A stretch of 6,023 nucleotides of DNA from Bacillota bacterium (GTDB taxonomy: Bacteria; Bacillota; Clostridia; Lachnospirales; Cellulosilyticaceae). Each line of letters opens with the position of its first letter. The first letter of the stretch is position 1. This document shows positions 1 to 5,844 of this stretch, one piece after another. The translations under genes and the position numbers were made by a program. The stretch covers positions 1 through 6,023 of the forward strand of contig JAEYNQ010000075.1 in the NCBI GenBank assembly GCA_023412455.1. Direction: 5' to 3'. The notes below the pieces were generated by a model, which was not told the DNA's origin, searched no databases, and saw only the letters and a list, made by a program, of their open reading frames with translations.

Positions 1-680
1 TGTCCATTTATCGTCTCATACAAAGCTACATTTCCTCCACAATCTGCAAGGTAAAGATTGATATTAAATGCCACTGGAATGTTTTTAAGTAATTCTAGCG
101 CCTCCTCTACATTTTTACAGTTCTCTAGTAAGACTCTGATGACTGCCCAAAACTGCAGTCCTTTTACCTCTGGTGCTCTCATCTGAGGTATATTGCTTAC
201 GGGTATGCCACAGGAAGACATCGATACTGCTAATCCTTGATCGTTGATCCCCTCCGTTCTTCCAAAGCGCGTAATCATTCCACCTACATGGGAATATTTG
301 CCCTCCACACAGGTACGGCAAAGCGTCATATCCTCTTCTCCTATACCGAATTCATAATTGCGTAGAAGCCTGGTATGACCATCTGTCATGTGTTCTCCAC
401 TTATGGCGACTCCACTACATCTTGGCACCAAATAGGTCATCCAAGTATACGCCATATCTTTCACACTGATTCCACTTACATCTGAGAATCCCCGTAGCTC
501 TTCTAGAATTCCAGGACAACACTTTTTATAGACCTCCAAGGCTTCCTCCATAGCTTCTTCGCTAAAGTACTTTGGTGCCTTTCTATACATTTCTTGAGCA
601 TCCGTTTTAAGTGCCAACTGTTTTCCAATTTCATAGCTTGTACCAGCTAATTCTAAATAGTTTACTTTTACTTTTTGCAT
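1..680 (-). CDS. C45-family (penicillin acyltransferase-like) Ntn hydrolase, partial: N-terminal 226 residues
   Basis: The reading frame opens at the ATG at 680 behind a strong GGGAGGT site (8-base spacing) and runs without a stop to the left edge, so the C-terminus is missing. It matches the acyl-CoA:6-aminopenicillanate acyltransferase/C45 peptidase family: an N-terminal helical segment, then PRCSGVAISGE at about 86-96 with Cys88 as the likely autocatalytic nucleophile, then DGHTRLLRNYEFG at about 100-112, and a hydrophobic beta-rich core (TRFGRTEGINDQGLAVSMS, 137-155). Family members are made as precursors that cleave themselves before the Cys and then hydrolyse or transfer an acyl group on amides or small peptides. 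This gene is unlikely to make penicillin; its substrate is unknown. It follows the GNAT gene's terminator by about 40 bases, and I see no convincing promoter in that gap. The family call is fairly secure, the substrate is not. Confidence 0.85.
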   Translation of the reverse strand, partial: MQKVKVNYLELAGTSYEIGKQLALKTDAQEMYRKAPKYFSEEAMEEALEVYKKCCPGILEELRGFSDVSGISVKDMAYTWMTYLVPRCSGVAISGEHMTDGHTRLLRNYEFGIGEEDMTLCRTCVEGKYSHVGGMITRFGRTEGINDQGLAVSMSSCGIPVSNIPQMRAPEVKGLQFWAVIRVLLENCKNVEEALELLKNIPVAFNINLYLADCGGNVALYETING

Positions 681-716
681 ATTTTTTACCTCCCTTTCAA
701 AGTAAACTCTAACAGT

Positions 717-767
717 AAAAACTAAAATAATCCTGACATTTTGAGTTCAAAAATGTCAGGATTATTT
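717..767 (-). terminator. Rho-independent terminator of the acetyltransferase gene
   Basis: A perfect 18-bp inverted repeat (arms 725-742 and 750-767) encloses a 7-base loop. On the minus strand it is followed by a T-rich run ending in TTTTT at 717-721, which gives the expected layout for minus-strand transcription. The other side is not T-rich, so it looks one-directional. The TAA stop of the acetyltransferase (762-764) lies inside the upstream arm. Any promoter for the downstream C45-family gene would have to lie in the remaining 40 bases or overlap the hairpin. Confidence 0.88.
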
Positions 768-1331
768 GTATGATTTCTTCACAGATAGGCTAGCCATATA
801 GTCACTCCGAGTGAGTGCAAATAAACGGCTGTCCTGGAAGCCAAGGCTGCAGCGATAGTATTCTTTAGCAAAGCCCTCCTCATGGAAGCCGGATTTTTCC
901 AAAACCCTTCCCGACGCTGGGTTGTTTATGGAATGGGAAGCCTCTATCCGATTGATGCCCACTTCTGTAAACATAAAGTGTAAAACTGCACCAACGGCTT
1001 CCGTAGCGTAACCATTTGACCAATGCTTACGGGCAATACAGTAACCAAGCACAGCCTTTTGATCCTGTTCGTCTACTCCCACCACGCTGACAGAACCGAT
1101 CAAACCTCCCCCCCTATCAATGCCCCATTGATAAGTACTCGCACATTCATAATGAAATACCTCCCTAATATAGCCATAGCTATACTCAATACTTGTATGG
1201 GGTGTCCAACGTTCATACTTACATACTTCTGGATCGCTCATCCACGCGTATACACTGGACGCATCCTCAGGCACAATCCTTCTCAGTACCAACCTTTGTG
1301 TCTGCAATACCTCTGTCCCTCTATTTTTCAT
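762..1331 (-). CDS. GNAT family N-acetyltransferase, RimJ/RimL type
   Basis: A 189-residue protein, the usual size for a single-domain GNAT enzyme of the RimJ/RimL group (Acetyltransf_3). These move an acetyl group from acetyl-CoA to an amine: ribosomal protein N-termini, amino acids, polyamines or drugs. Visible motifs are TQRLVLRRIVPEDA (11-24, strand 1), the acetyl-CoA loop RKHWSNGYATEA (101-112; the usual W-G-x-G is W-S-N-G here) and the C-terminal NNPASGRVLEKSGF (136-149) typical of the group. The start chosen is the ATG at 1331 because AAAGGAG sits 8 bases upstream. A longer frame from a TTG at 1379 would add 16 residues unlike the family and place that ribosome site inside the gene. 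It lies about 200 bases downstream of the membrane-protein gene with no terminator seen between, so readthrough is possible. The acceptor substrate cannot be told. Confidence 0.9.
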   Translation of the reverse strand: MKNRGTEVLQTQRLVLRRIVPEDASSVYAWMSDPEVCKYERWTPHTSIEYSYGYIREVFHYECASTYQWGIDRGGGLIGSVSVVGVDEQDQKAVLGYCIARKHWSNGYATEAVGAVLHFMFTEVGINRIEASHSINNPASGRVLEKSGFHEEGFAKEYYRCSLGFQDSRLFALTRSDYMASLSVKKSYK

Positions 1332-1533
1332 TACAGCATCTCCTTTTAATAACAGTGTATTTTCCCAAACTTTCCCCAAGTGAGTATGATATATTGGGTT
1401 CTTAACATAATATTGATTTATGGCCCTACTTAATATCTTTGAATTTTGCTCATTCTATGCCTGAATAGTCATATAAATATACGGCCCATCCTGTGCAATC
1501 AACCGAATACCTTAAATTTTTATTTTTCTTTAT
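1332..1533. other. Intergenic stretch between membrane-protein gene and acetyltransferase gene
   Basis: About 200 AT-rich bases with no full gene and no terminator hairpin that I can see. The only coding-like patch is an 18-codon open stretch on the minus strand at 1455-1511, closed by a stop on both sides and with no start or ribosome site. No promoter with two good boxes was found. Weak candidates such as TTGATT with TATTTA are not worth calling. Confidence 0.5.
1340..1346 (-). promoter_or_regulatory. Ribosome binding site that fixes the acetyltransferase start
   Basis: AAAGGAG with an 8-base spacer to the ATG at 1331. It favours this start over the TTG at 1379, which has no comparable site. 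Confidence 0.75.
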
Positions 1534-2028
1534 TCAATTTGCCCGTAAATCTAAGGCACACAAAAAATTGCCATTATCTTCCCATGAATAAACTATAAAA
1601 TAATCACCGCTATCCATATCCGAATCAAATACAAGATCTTCATTTTCTACCTGTTGAATCTGTTGAGTATCCTGAATCTCCACTATACATTCGTATTCAT
1701 CATTAGCATACTTCCCATAATATACTTTTAGCTCATCTAAAGCCAAATCGCTTTTTACTAGTATGGCTCCAAAATACTGCATTCCATTTCCACAACCAAC
1801 TAATTTTCCAGCCAGTGACTTTGTTTCTAGGAGTTCAGTTTTTTCAGGTAATGGTATTTCTTCTAACCTCTTCGCCACTTGCTCGGCTGTACTATCGTTG
1901 ACTATGGGAATAAAAATTATCCATCCTAAGATAGCTATAATAAGCACCAAGACTATACAACCTAATATCTTAAGGAGTCTTTTCATAATCAAGGCTATAC
2001 CGTCTAATACCTTATAGGTTTTTTTCAT
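1534..2028 (-). CDS. Single-pass membrane protein of unknown function with duplicated N-terminus
   Basis: A 164-residue protein. Residues 1-14 and 15-28 are a tandem duplication (MKKTYKVLDGIALI then MKRLLKILGCIVLV). The second copy leads into a long hydrophobic helix at about 21-43, followed by a mostly acidic soluble part (44-164) expected outside the membrane. That part contains KLVGCGNGMQYFGAILVKSDL (75-95), which looks like its conserved core. The LGC near residue 24 comes before, not after, the hydrophobic stretch, so this is not a lipoprotein. Three in-frame ATGs are possible (2034, 2028, 1986). GAGGAG lies 3, 9 and about 51 bases upstream respectively, so 2028 is preferred. It follows the small ORF by 18 bases and is probably on the same transcript from the promoter at 2255-2283. 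I do not recognise a named family; similar small envelope proteins occur in Clostridia, from general memory only. Confidence 0.82.
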   Translation of the reverse strand: MKKTYKVLDGIALIMKRLLKILGCIVLVLIIAILGWIIFIPIVNDSTAEQVAKRLEEIPLPEKTELLETKSLAGKLVGCGNGMQYFGAILVKSDLALDELKVYYGKYANDEYECIVEIQDTQQIQQVENEDLVFDSDMDSGDYFIVYSWEDNGNFLCALDLRAN

Positions 2029-2033
2029 AATCA
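1950..2033 (-). repeat. 42-bp in-frame tandem duplication at a gene start
   Basis: Two head-to-tail 42-base units, 1992-2033 and 1950-1991, match at 33 of 42 positions by hand count. Both begin with TGATTATGAAAA and end near TGTATAG or GGTATAG. The period is exactly 14 codons, so the frame is kept, and each unit carries an ATG. The ribosome binding site lies outside the repeat and exists once. Confidence 0.85.
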
Positions 2034-2037
2034 TTCT

Positions 2038-2043
2038 CTCCTC
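2038..2043 (-). promoter_or_regulatory. Ribosome binding site of the membrane-protein gene
   Basis: GAGGAG lies 9 bases before the ATG at 2028 and only 3 bases before the ATG at 2034, which argues for the former. It begins 3 bases after the stop codon of the small ORF, so the two could be translationally coupled. Confidence 0.7.
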
Positions 2044-2046
2044 AAA

Positions 2047-2151
2047 TTATAATTCTATGACTAATCCCACCAGATACTCCACACCTTTGACTTTCGTAGT
2101 GTATCTGCCACTTTTCCCAATGTAGCTGTAAGTGTACATTAACTTTCCCAT
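2047..2151 (-). CDS. Possible small gene, 34 residues, tyrosine-rich
   Basis: An ATG at 2151 preceded by AAAGGGAG (9-base spacing) opens a 34-codon frame ending in TAA just before the ribosome site of the membrane-protein gene. It lies downstream of the strong promoter at 2255-2283 with a leader of about 100 bases. The peptide begins MGKLMYTYSYIGKSGRYTTK, is basic in its first two thirds with five Tyr, and ends in a short hydrophobic stretch (EYLVGLVIEL). I recognise no family. It could be a real small protein, a leader peptide for the next gene, or the remains of a larger gene. The well-placed ribosome site and spacing favour translation; the short length and lack of a known homologue leave doubt. 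Confidence 0.45.
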   Translation of the reverse strand: MGKLMYTYSYIGKSGRYTTKVKGVEYLVGLVIEL

Positions 2152-2254
2152 AGCGCAAATCTCCCTTTTATAACCTATAAGTAAACTCATATAATGCGCA
2201 AAATGAATGAATAGATATTGATTTTCTAATTATTTAAAATATTTTAATAAAATT

Positions 2255-2283
2255 ATTATACTTTACAATTTTTGTGTTTACAA
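2255..2283 (-). promoter_or_regulatory. Strong sigma-A-type promoter
   Basis: TTGTAA (2278-2283), a 17-base spacer and a perfect TATAAT (2255-2260) on the minus strand, in very AT-rich DNA. Transcription should start near 2248 and serve the small ORF and the membrane-protein gene. The -35 box directly adjoins the T-tract of the upstream terminator, so one unit ends where the next begins. Confidence 0.75.
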
Positions 2284-2284
2284 C

Positions 2285-2321
2285 AAAAAAGCAGTCTACC
2301 CTTCGATAGACCACTGCTTTT
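2285..2321 (-). terminator. Rho-independent terminator of the kinase-aldolase unit
   Basis: On the minus strand a lower stem AAAGCA/TGCTTT and an upper stem GTCTATC/GGTAGAC (one T-G pair) with a GAAG loop are separated by a 3-base bulge on one side. The hairpin is followed by TTTTTTGTTG. It lies about 75 bases after the aldolase stop codon, with nothing else recognised between them. Confidence 0.85.
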
Positions 2322-2393
2322 CTACTCATTATAAACAAACCCCATTCATCCTTCTTTACCTCATTACCCTTTCTATGACGTCAAGTCTGTCAT

Positions 2394-3242
2394 TTATCTT
2401 GTCTTCCCCTGTGAGCCAAACAGTTGAATCTTTTCTTTGACTACTTTTTTCATCTCTTCTATCTCATAGGGGATGAGTCCCATCATGGTTTTTTCTCCAG
2501 CAGCAATTCCCACTTCTATACCACGCTTTCCAGCCTTGTCAATATCTGTAAAGATATTGACTTTTGATACCCCTCGTTTGACGGCTTCCCTAAAATCAGC
2601 ATCGGTTAGTCCTGAGCCGCCGTGAAGCACTAAGGGAAGATTGGTGTTCCTGGAAATAGTCTGGATGCGTTCAAAATCCAGTTTTGGAGGAAATGCATAA
2701 TCTCCATGGGCATTGCCTACAGCAACTGCTAGAGCATCTACACCTGTTCGTTTTACAAAATCAACTGCAGTCTCTGGGTCTGTAAAGTAATCACTTGGGT
2801 TTTCCAATTTTCCTGCCCCTACATTATCACCCACATGACCTAATTCTCCCTCTACAGTAACGCCCATGGCATGGCAGATTTTAACCAGCTCTGCCACATG
2901 CTTAACATTCTCTTCATAGGCTGATGTGGAACAGTCATACATGATGGAAGTGAAGCCTAACTTTAGAGCCTCCATACATTTTTCAAAGGTCAGTCCATGG
3001 TCATAGTGCACGCATACGGGTACACTTGCCTTTTTTGCCATAGGGATGAGATACTCGGACACCCTCTCTAGCTCCATAGCTGTAAGAAGTACTTCCGCTG
3101 ATCCTACCATAACGGGTGCCTGAAGCTCTTCAGCTGTTTCTATAATGGCCCTAGCCATTTCTACATTGACTGCATTAAAGAAGCCGACACCATAGCCCCC
3201 TTCTTTTGCAGGAAGTAAAATAGCATTCATGTTTACTAACAT
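2394..3242 (-). CDS. Class II (zinc) ketose-bisphosphate aldolase
   Basis: A 282-residue protein, the usual length for the FbaA/GatY/KbaY/IolJ family of metal-dependent aldolases. These split a ketose (bis)phosphate into dihydroxyacetone phosphate and an aldehyde. The active-site set is present: HYDHG at 79-83 (Asp81 as catalytic acid/base, His82 as zinc ligand), VEGELGHVG at 130-138, GNAHGDY at 176-182 (zinc ligand His179), LHGGSG at 206-211 (zinc ligand His207) and the phosphate-binding VSKVNIFTD at 225-233. The ATG at 3242 is preceded by AAAGGA with suitable spacing; Met5 has no such site. The gene starts 17 bases after the kinase stop and ends before a terminator, so the two form one unit. 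Fructose-, tagatose- and deoxy-gluconate-type substrates cannot be told apart from motifs; the neighbouring kinase probably supplies its substrate. Confidence 0.93.
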   Translation of the reverse strand: MLVNMNAILLPAKEGGYGVGFFNAVNVEMARAIIETAEELQAPVMVGSAEVLLTAMELERVSEYLIPMAKKASVPVCVHYDHGLTFEKCMEALKLGFTSIMYDCSTSAYEENVKHVAELVKICHAMGVTVEGELGHVGDNVGAGKLENPSDYFTDPETAVDFVKRTGVDALAVAVGNAHGDYAFPPKLDFERIQTISRNTNLPLVLHGGSGLTDADFREAVKRGVSKVNIFTDIDKAGKRGIEVGIAAGEKTMMGLIPYEIEEMKKVVKEKIQLFGSQGKTR

Positions 3243-3259
3243 TTTATCATCCTTTCCTC

Positions 3260-4384
3260 TTACCTCTCTTTTTTCTTCCAGCCTTGCTTAATCTTTTCTC
3301 TAAGCTCCTCCAAGGATCTTAGCCCACTTAGTGCATCGTATGCTGCAACACATGAAGCTCCTGTTCCTACTGCTAATTGAAGTGACTCCTCCAATGAACA
3401 GCCCTCCAGCATGGCTGTTAAAAATGCTGCGATACTGGTATCCCCTGCGCCTGTTGCCGATACTATTTTTTCTGGGACATAACTCTTTTCAAAGCCCTGT
3501 TTACTGGCCCACTCTTTTACTTGTAATGGCAGCTTTTCTGCTAGAGGCCTAAGCGCCTCCCTATCTGCTGTACAGTAATACATACCTGGTGCACCACATT
3601 TGATTAAGAGTACTTTTGCTCCTAACGCCATACATTGCTCAGCCAAAGGTCTGATATCTGCCTCTACCTCCAGCATTTCTGTAATGTCTCGCCCCTGTGC
3701 CCTTTCCTGCCACTTCAGGAAGCGTGGTTGGTCGAGCATAAAACAGAGTTCTTCTACACTAGGCACAAAAAAATCAACATAGGGAAGAACTTGTTTTAAT
3801 ATAGCTCTCCAATCCACTTGTCCAGCCTCTGAGTCTGGATCCACACTGGCCATATCCATAGAGGTAGCAATACCTATTGACTTCATTTTCTTCATCAGAG
3901 TCAAAAGCTCTTTGCCGTCATTCTCATACATGGATTTCATAAGAGGTGGATAACCAAAATGAAATAATGAAACCTCCTTTAATGCTTCCTCCCCAATATC
4001 CTCTGTCTGGAATGTATGATTTGCTCCTGGATGATGGAGAAAGATCCGATCAATTCCTGGCACTGCAAGCACAACAGAATAAGAAGTCGATAGTTCTTCA
4101 GAAATGAGCATATCCGACTCTGCCTCATACTGCTTTAGTATCTTTAAAATCATATCTCCAAAGGCATCTTTTCCGATTTTGCCCATAAGCCTCACATCTG
4201 CACCTAAGCGTTTCATGGCCAAGCCGGTGTTTGCCACAGCTCCACCAGTATGTACATCTGCTCCCCCCATCTGTACCAATTTGCCTGGTGCCAATATATC
4301 TTCCAGATGTTCTACTTTTTTATCTTTAAAAATAGGCGTGATATCCAAACAAATGTGTCCTGCTACAATCACTTTCTTCTTCAT
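3260..4384 (-). CDS. PfkB/ribokinase-family carbohydrate kinase, long form
   Basis: An ATP-dependent kinase of the ribokinase fold, 374 residues against roughly 300-320 for most members. PfkB signature 1 is GGAVANTGLAMKRLGADVRL (47-66) with GKIGKDAFG following. Signature 2 is SATGAGDTSIAAFL (309-322), with Asp315 as the catalytic base and GAG forming the anion hole. HHPGANHTF (117-125), VPSVEEL (207-213) and LIKCGAPGMYY (260-270) fit the family's substrate and ATP-binding segments. The extra length lies mainly at about 218-247 and 272-303. The start has AGGTG just upstream. With the aldolase 17 bases downstream it likely phosphorylates a sugar or sugar phosphate that the aldolase then cleaves. 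Which sugar is unknown: phosphofructo-, tagatose-6-phosphate and 5-dehydro-2-deoxygluconate kinases all share these motifs. A promoter in the 86-base gap upstream is not obvious, so readthrough from the gene before it is possible. Confidence 0.92.
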   Translation of the reverse strand: MKKKVIVAGHICLDITPIFKDKKVEHLEDILAPGKLVQMGGADVHTGGAVANTGLAMKRLGADVRLMGKIGKDAFGDMILKILKQYEAESDMLISEELSTSYSVVLAVPGIDRIFLHHPGANHTFQTEDIGEEALKEVSLFHFGYPPLMKSMYENDGKELLTLMKKMKSIGIATSMDMASVDPDSEAGQVDWRAILKQVLPYVDFFVPSVEELCFMLDQPRFLKWQERAQGRDITEMLEVEADIRPLAEQCMALGAKVLLIKCGAPGMYYCTADREALRPLAEKLPLQVKEWASKQGFEKSYVPEKIVSATGAGDTSIAAFLTAMLEGCSLEESLQLAVGTGASCVAAYDALSGLRSLEELREKIKQGWKKKER

Positions 4385-4470
4385 AATTCACCTACCCCAT
4401 TCCTTTTTTCATGCTTTAATTCTACTATTATGCACTGGCTAAAGAAGGCTAATATTGCCATACCTACGAC

Positions 4471-5097
4471 CTACTCACTTAAAATACGCATTAATTGATC
4501 TTTTAAGCTACTAGGGTCACTACCATCCTCCTTAAACAAAATGATAGTTATCACCTTTCCATTATCTAAAACTTGATAGCTTGCTATAAATGGCATATCC
4601 TCTGCATCTGCTTCTATATATATAATTTCTTTATCACCTATCTTCTCGATGCTACTTTTATTGATTATCATAGCCCCTGTATTATGCTCATTGACTATTA
4701 ATGCTTCTAGCTGCCCCTGAGCTGTTAAAGGGAAATCAAGATAAACTTTACTTATGGTGGTAAGACAAACAGCACTAAGCCCTTCATTGATCCACGTCGT
4801 TGTATATTCTAGTTCATCTCCATCTTCTACTTCTACCCACTCATCAGCCGGTGCTTCTTTTCCAACGTATACTATGCCCTCTTTATAATCTATTGGTACA
4901 TTAAGCATATTCCCTAGATCCCTTAATGGCACATAAGTTTTCCCCTTATAACTAATTATTTCCTTAACATATTCCTTACCATTAACATTCATTTTTTGAT
5001 TCATTAACTCTGCTTGAATTTTAATCCCTGTAGCTGCTCCTAATGAAAAACATAGGCTTAGTGCAATAACCCCCGCTACCATAAATTTCTTCTTCAT
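4471..5097 (-). CDS. Secreted protein with copper-amine-oxidase N-terminal-type domain
   Basis: A 208-residue protein with a clear signal peptide: MKKK, a hydrophobic core at about 6-24 and a likely cleavage after IQA at 29. Residues 34-80 (MNVNGKEY, then GKTYVPLRDLGNMLNVPIDY, then GIVYVGK) match the copper amine oxidase N-terminal stalk domain (PF07833), a cell-surface module common in Clostridia and Paenibacilli that has no oxidase activity. Residues 85-208 form an acidic alpha/beta domain I do not recognise, ending in SLKDQLMRILSE. A lipobox is not supported: Cys16 is preceded by Leu in a poor context. The start has GGGGGAT about 9 bases upstream. It lies 63 bases after the CPBP gene with its own possible promoter and has no clear terminator before the kinase gene. 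It is probably surface-attached or exported; its job is unknown. Confidence 0.88.
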   Translation of the reverse strand: MKKKFMVAGVIALSLCFSLGAATGIKIQAELMNQKMNVNGKEYVKEIISYKGKTYVPLRDLGNMLNVPIDYKEGIVYVGKEAPADEWVEVEDGDELEYTTTWINEGLSAVCLTTISKVYLDFPLTAQGQLEALIVNEHNTGAMIINKSSIEKIGDKEIIYIEADAEDMPFIASYQVLDNGKVITIILFKEDGSDPSSLKDQLMRILSE

Positions 5098-5143
5098 CGT
5101 ATGTATCCCCCATCCATTTATAATACAATCTATTATATAACTT

Positions 5144-5171
5144 ATTATACATCGTGTAGCTTATAAAACAA
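5144..5171 (-). promoter_or_regulatory. Possible promoter of the secreted-protein gene
   Basis: TTGTTT (5166-5171), a 16-base spacer and TATAAT (5144-5149) on the minus strand. The -35 box overlaps the last codons of the CPBP gene. The region downstream holds a second TATAAT-like box, so the exact start point is uncertain. Confidence 0.4.
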
Positions 5172-5817
5172 ACATCATTAATAAAACAGGAAATGTCTTT
5201 CGAATATCTCTGTTAAGTAAAAGATACACACTTCCAAATGCTAAACCAGAAAGCATACATAGTATTCCTGTTCCAATGTCTTTTGTAAAAAAATGTCCAC
5301 TCCCCCATGTAATGGCCACGATGATTCCACCATATGGAATATTCTTTATAGGAAACCATTCTTCAAATGCTTTCTGAGCAAATATTAAAATAAGCATAAA
5401 TAGAACCGTTTCAAAAACATAGTATATATATTGAAAAAGGTACTTTAGTCCTCCCTTTTTATGAAATTCCATAACTATTTTAAATCCATTCCAGTCCCTA
5501 TAGGATAGGACTAAGCTTGCCACAACAATACCTATAATCAATGTCCACTGCCATGGTTTTACTCGGTTACCTCTCTTTAAAAAATCAAAATCTAATCTTT
5601 GACTTGCAAATTGAATCAATACACTACTAACCATTCCCCACAGTGTGCAAGTAACTAACCAATGCAGGATCATTTGTAATACTGACCATTGTTGCATCTG
5701 TGCCCCATATACTAGAGGTTCAATAAAAAAAGCTAAAAGTACTTCTAATCCCAATGCAGCAAAAGCTAATAATGCCAATAAAAAATATGTAAATCCTACT
5801 CGCCTTTGTATGGTCAT
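5161..5817 (-). CDS. CPBP (Abi/CAAX-protease-like) intramembrane protease homologue
   Basis: A 218-residue protein, almost all hydrophobic helices (about 9-35, 46-70, 90-106, 128-147, 162-178, 184-201, 208-218). The second half carries the family's signs: the glutamate pair EE at 152-153 in FAQKAFEEWFP (the usual EExxxR lacks its Arg), PYGGIIVAITWGSGHFF (161-177) with the metal or catalytic His175, and YLLLNRD with Asn202. CPBP proteins are membrane-embedded glutamate-type proteases, some processing CAAX-like or bacteriocin/immunity peptides, while many have no known substrate. The start has GGAGGAG 6 bases upstream. It lies 27 bases after another membrane-protein gene cut by the window edge, so the two are probably one operon. 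No bacteriocin gene is seen nearby. Confidence 0.8.
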   Translation of the reverse strand: MTIQRRVGFTYFLLALLAFAALGLEVLLAFFIEPLVYGAQMQQWSVLQMILHWLVTCTLWGMVSSVLIQFASQRLDFDFLKRGNRVKPWQWTLIIGIVVASLVLSYRDWNGFKIVMEFHKKGGLKYLFQYIYYVFETVLFMLILIFAQKAFEEWFPIKNIPYGGIIVAITWGSGHFFTKDIGTGILCMLSGLAFGSVYLLLNRDIRKTFPVLLMMFVL

Positions 5818-5844
5818 TTAGATCTCCTCCATTTTCTTTTAAAG

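Noticed and set aside
115..321. A 68-codon minus-strand open frame
   Set aside because: It lies inside the C45-family gene on the same strand in another frame, has no ribosome site, and the main frame has clear family motifs.
1023..1405. Plus-strand open frames across the acetyltransferase gene
   Set aside because: They are antisense shadows of a gene with well-conserved GNAT motifs; no ribosome sites or recognisable protein features.
2153..2202. TTTGCGC repeated twice, 43 bases apart, in the leader of the small ORF
   Set aside because: Only seven bases match and the flanks do not align well; not enough for an operator or a tandem repeat.
4385..4470. Short GGC/GCC inverted repeat after the secreted-protein gene
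   Set aside because: The stem is only three pairs before a mismatch and no T-tract follows, so it is not called a terminator.
3331..4498. Several plus-strand open frames over the kinase gene and its upstream gap
   Set aside because: Antisense shadows with Ser/Pro/Cys-rich, non-protein-like translations; the kinase frame carries all family motifs.
5404..5416. A cre-like partial palindrome (GAACCGTTTC)
   Set aside because: It lies inside the CPBP coding region, misses several consensus positions of a catabolite-response site and is not upstream of the sugar genes.
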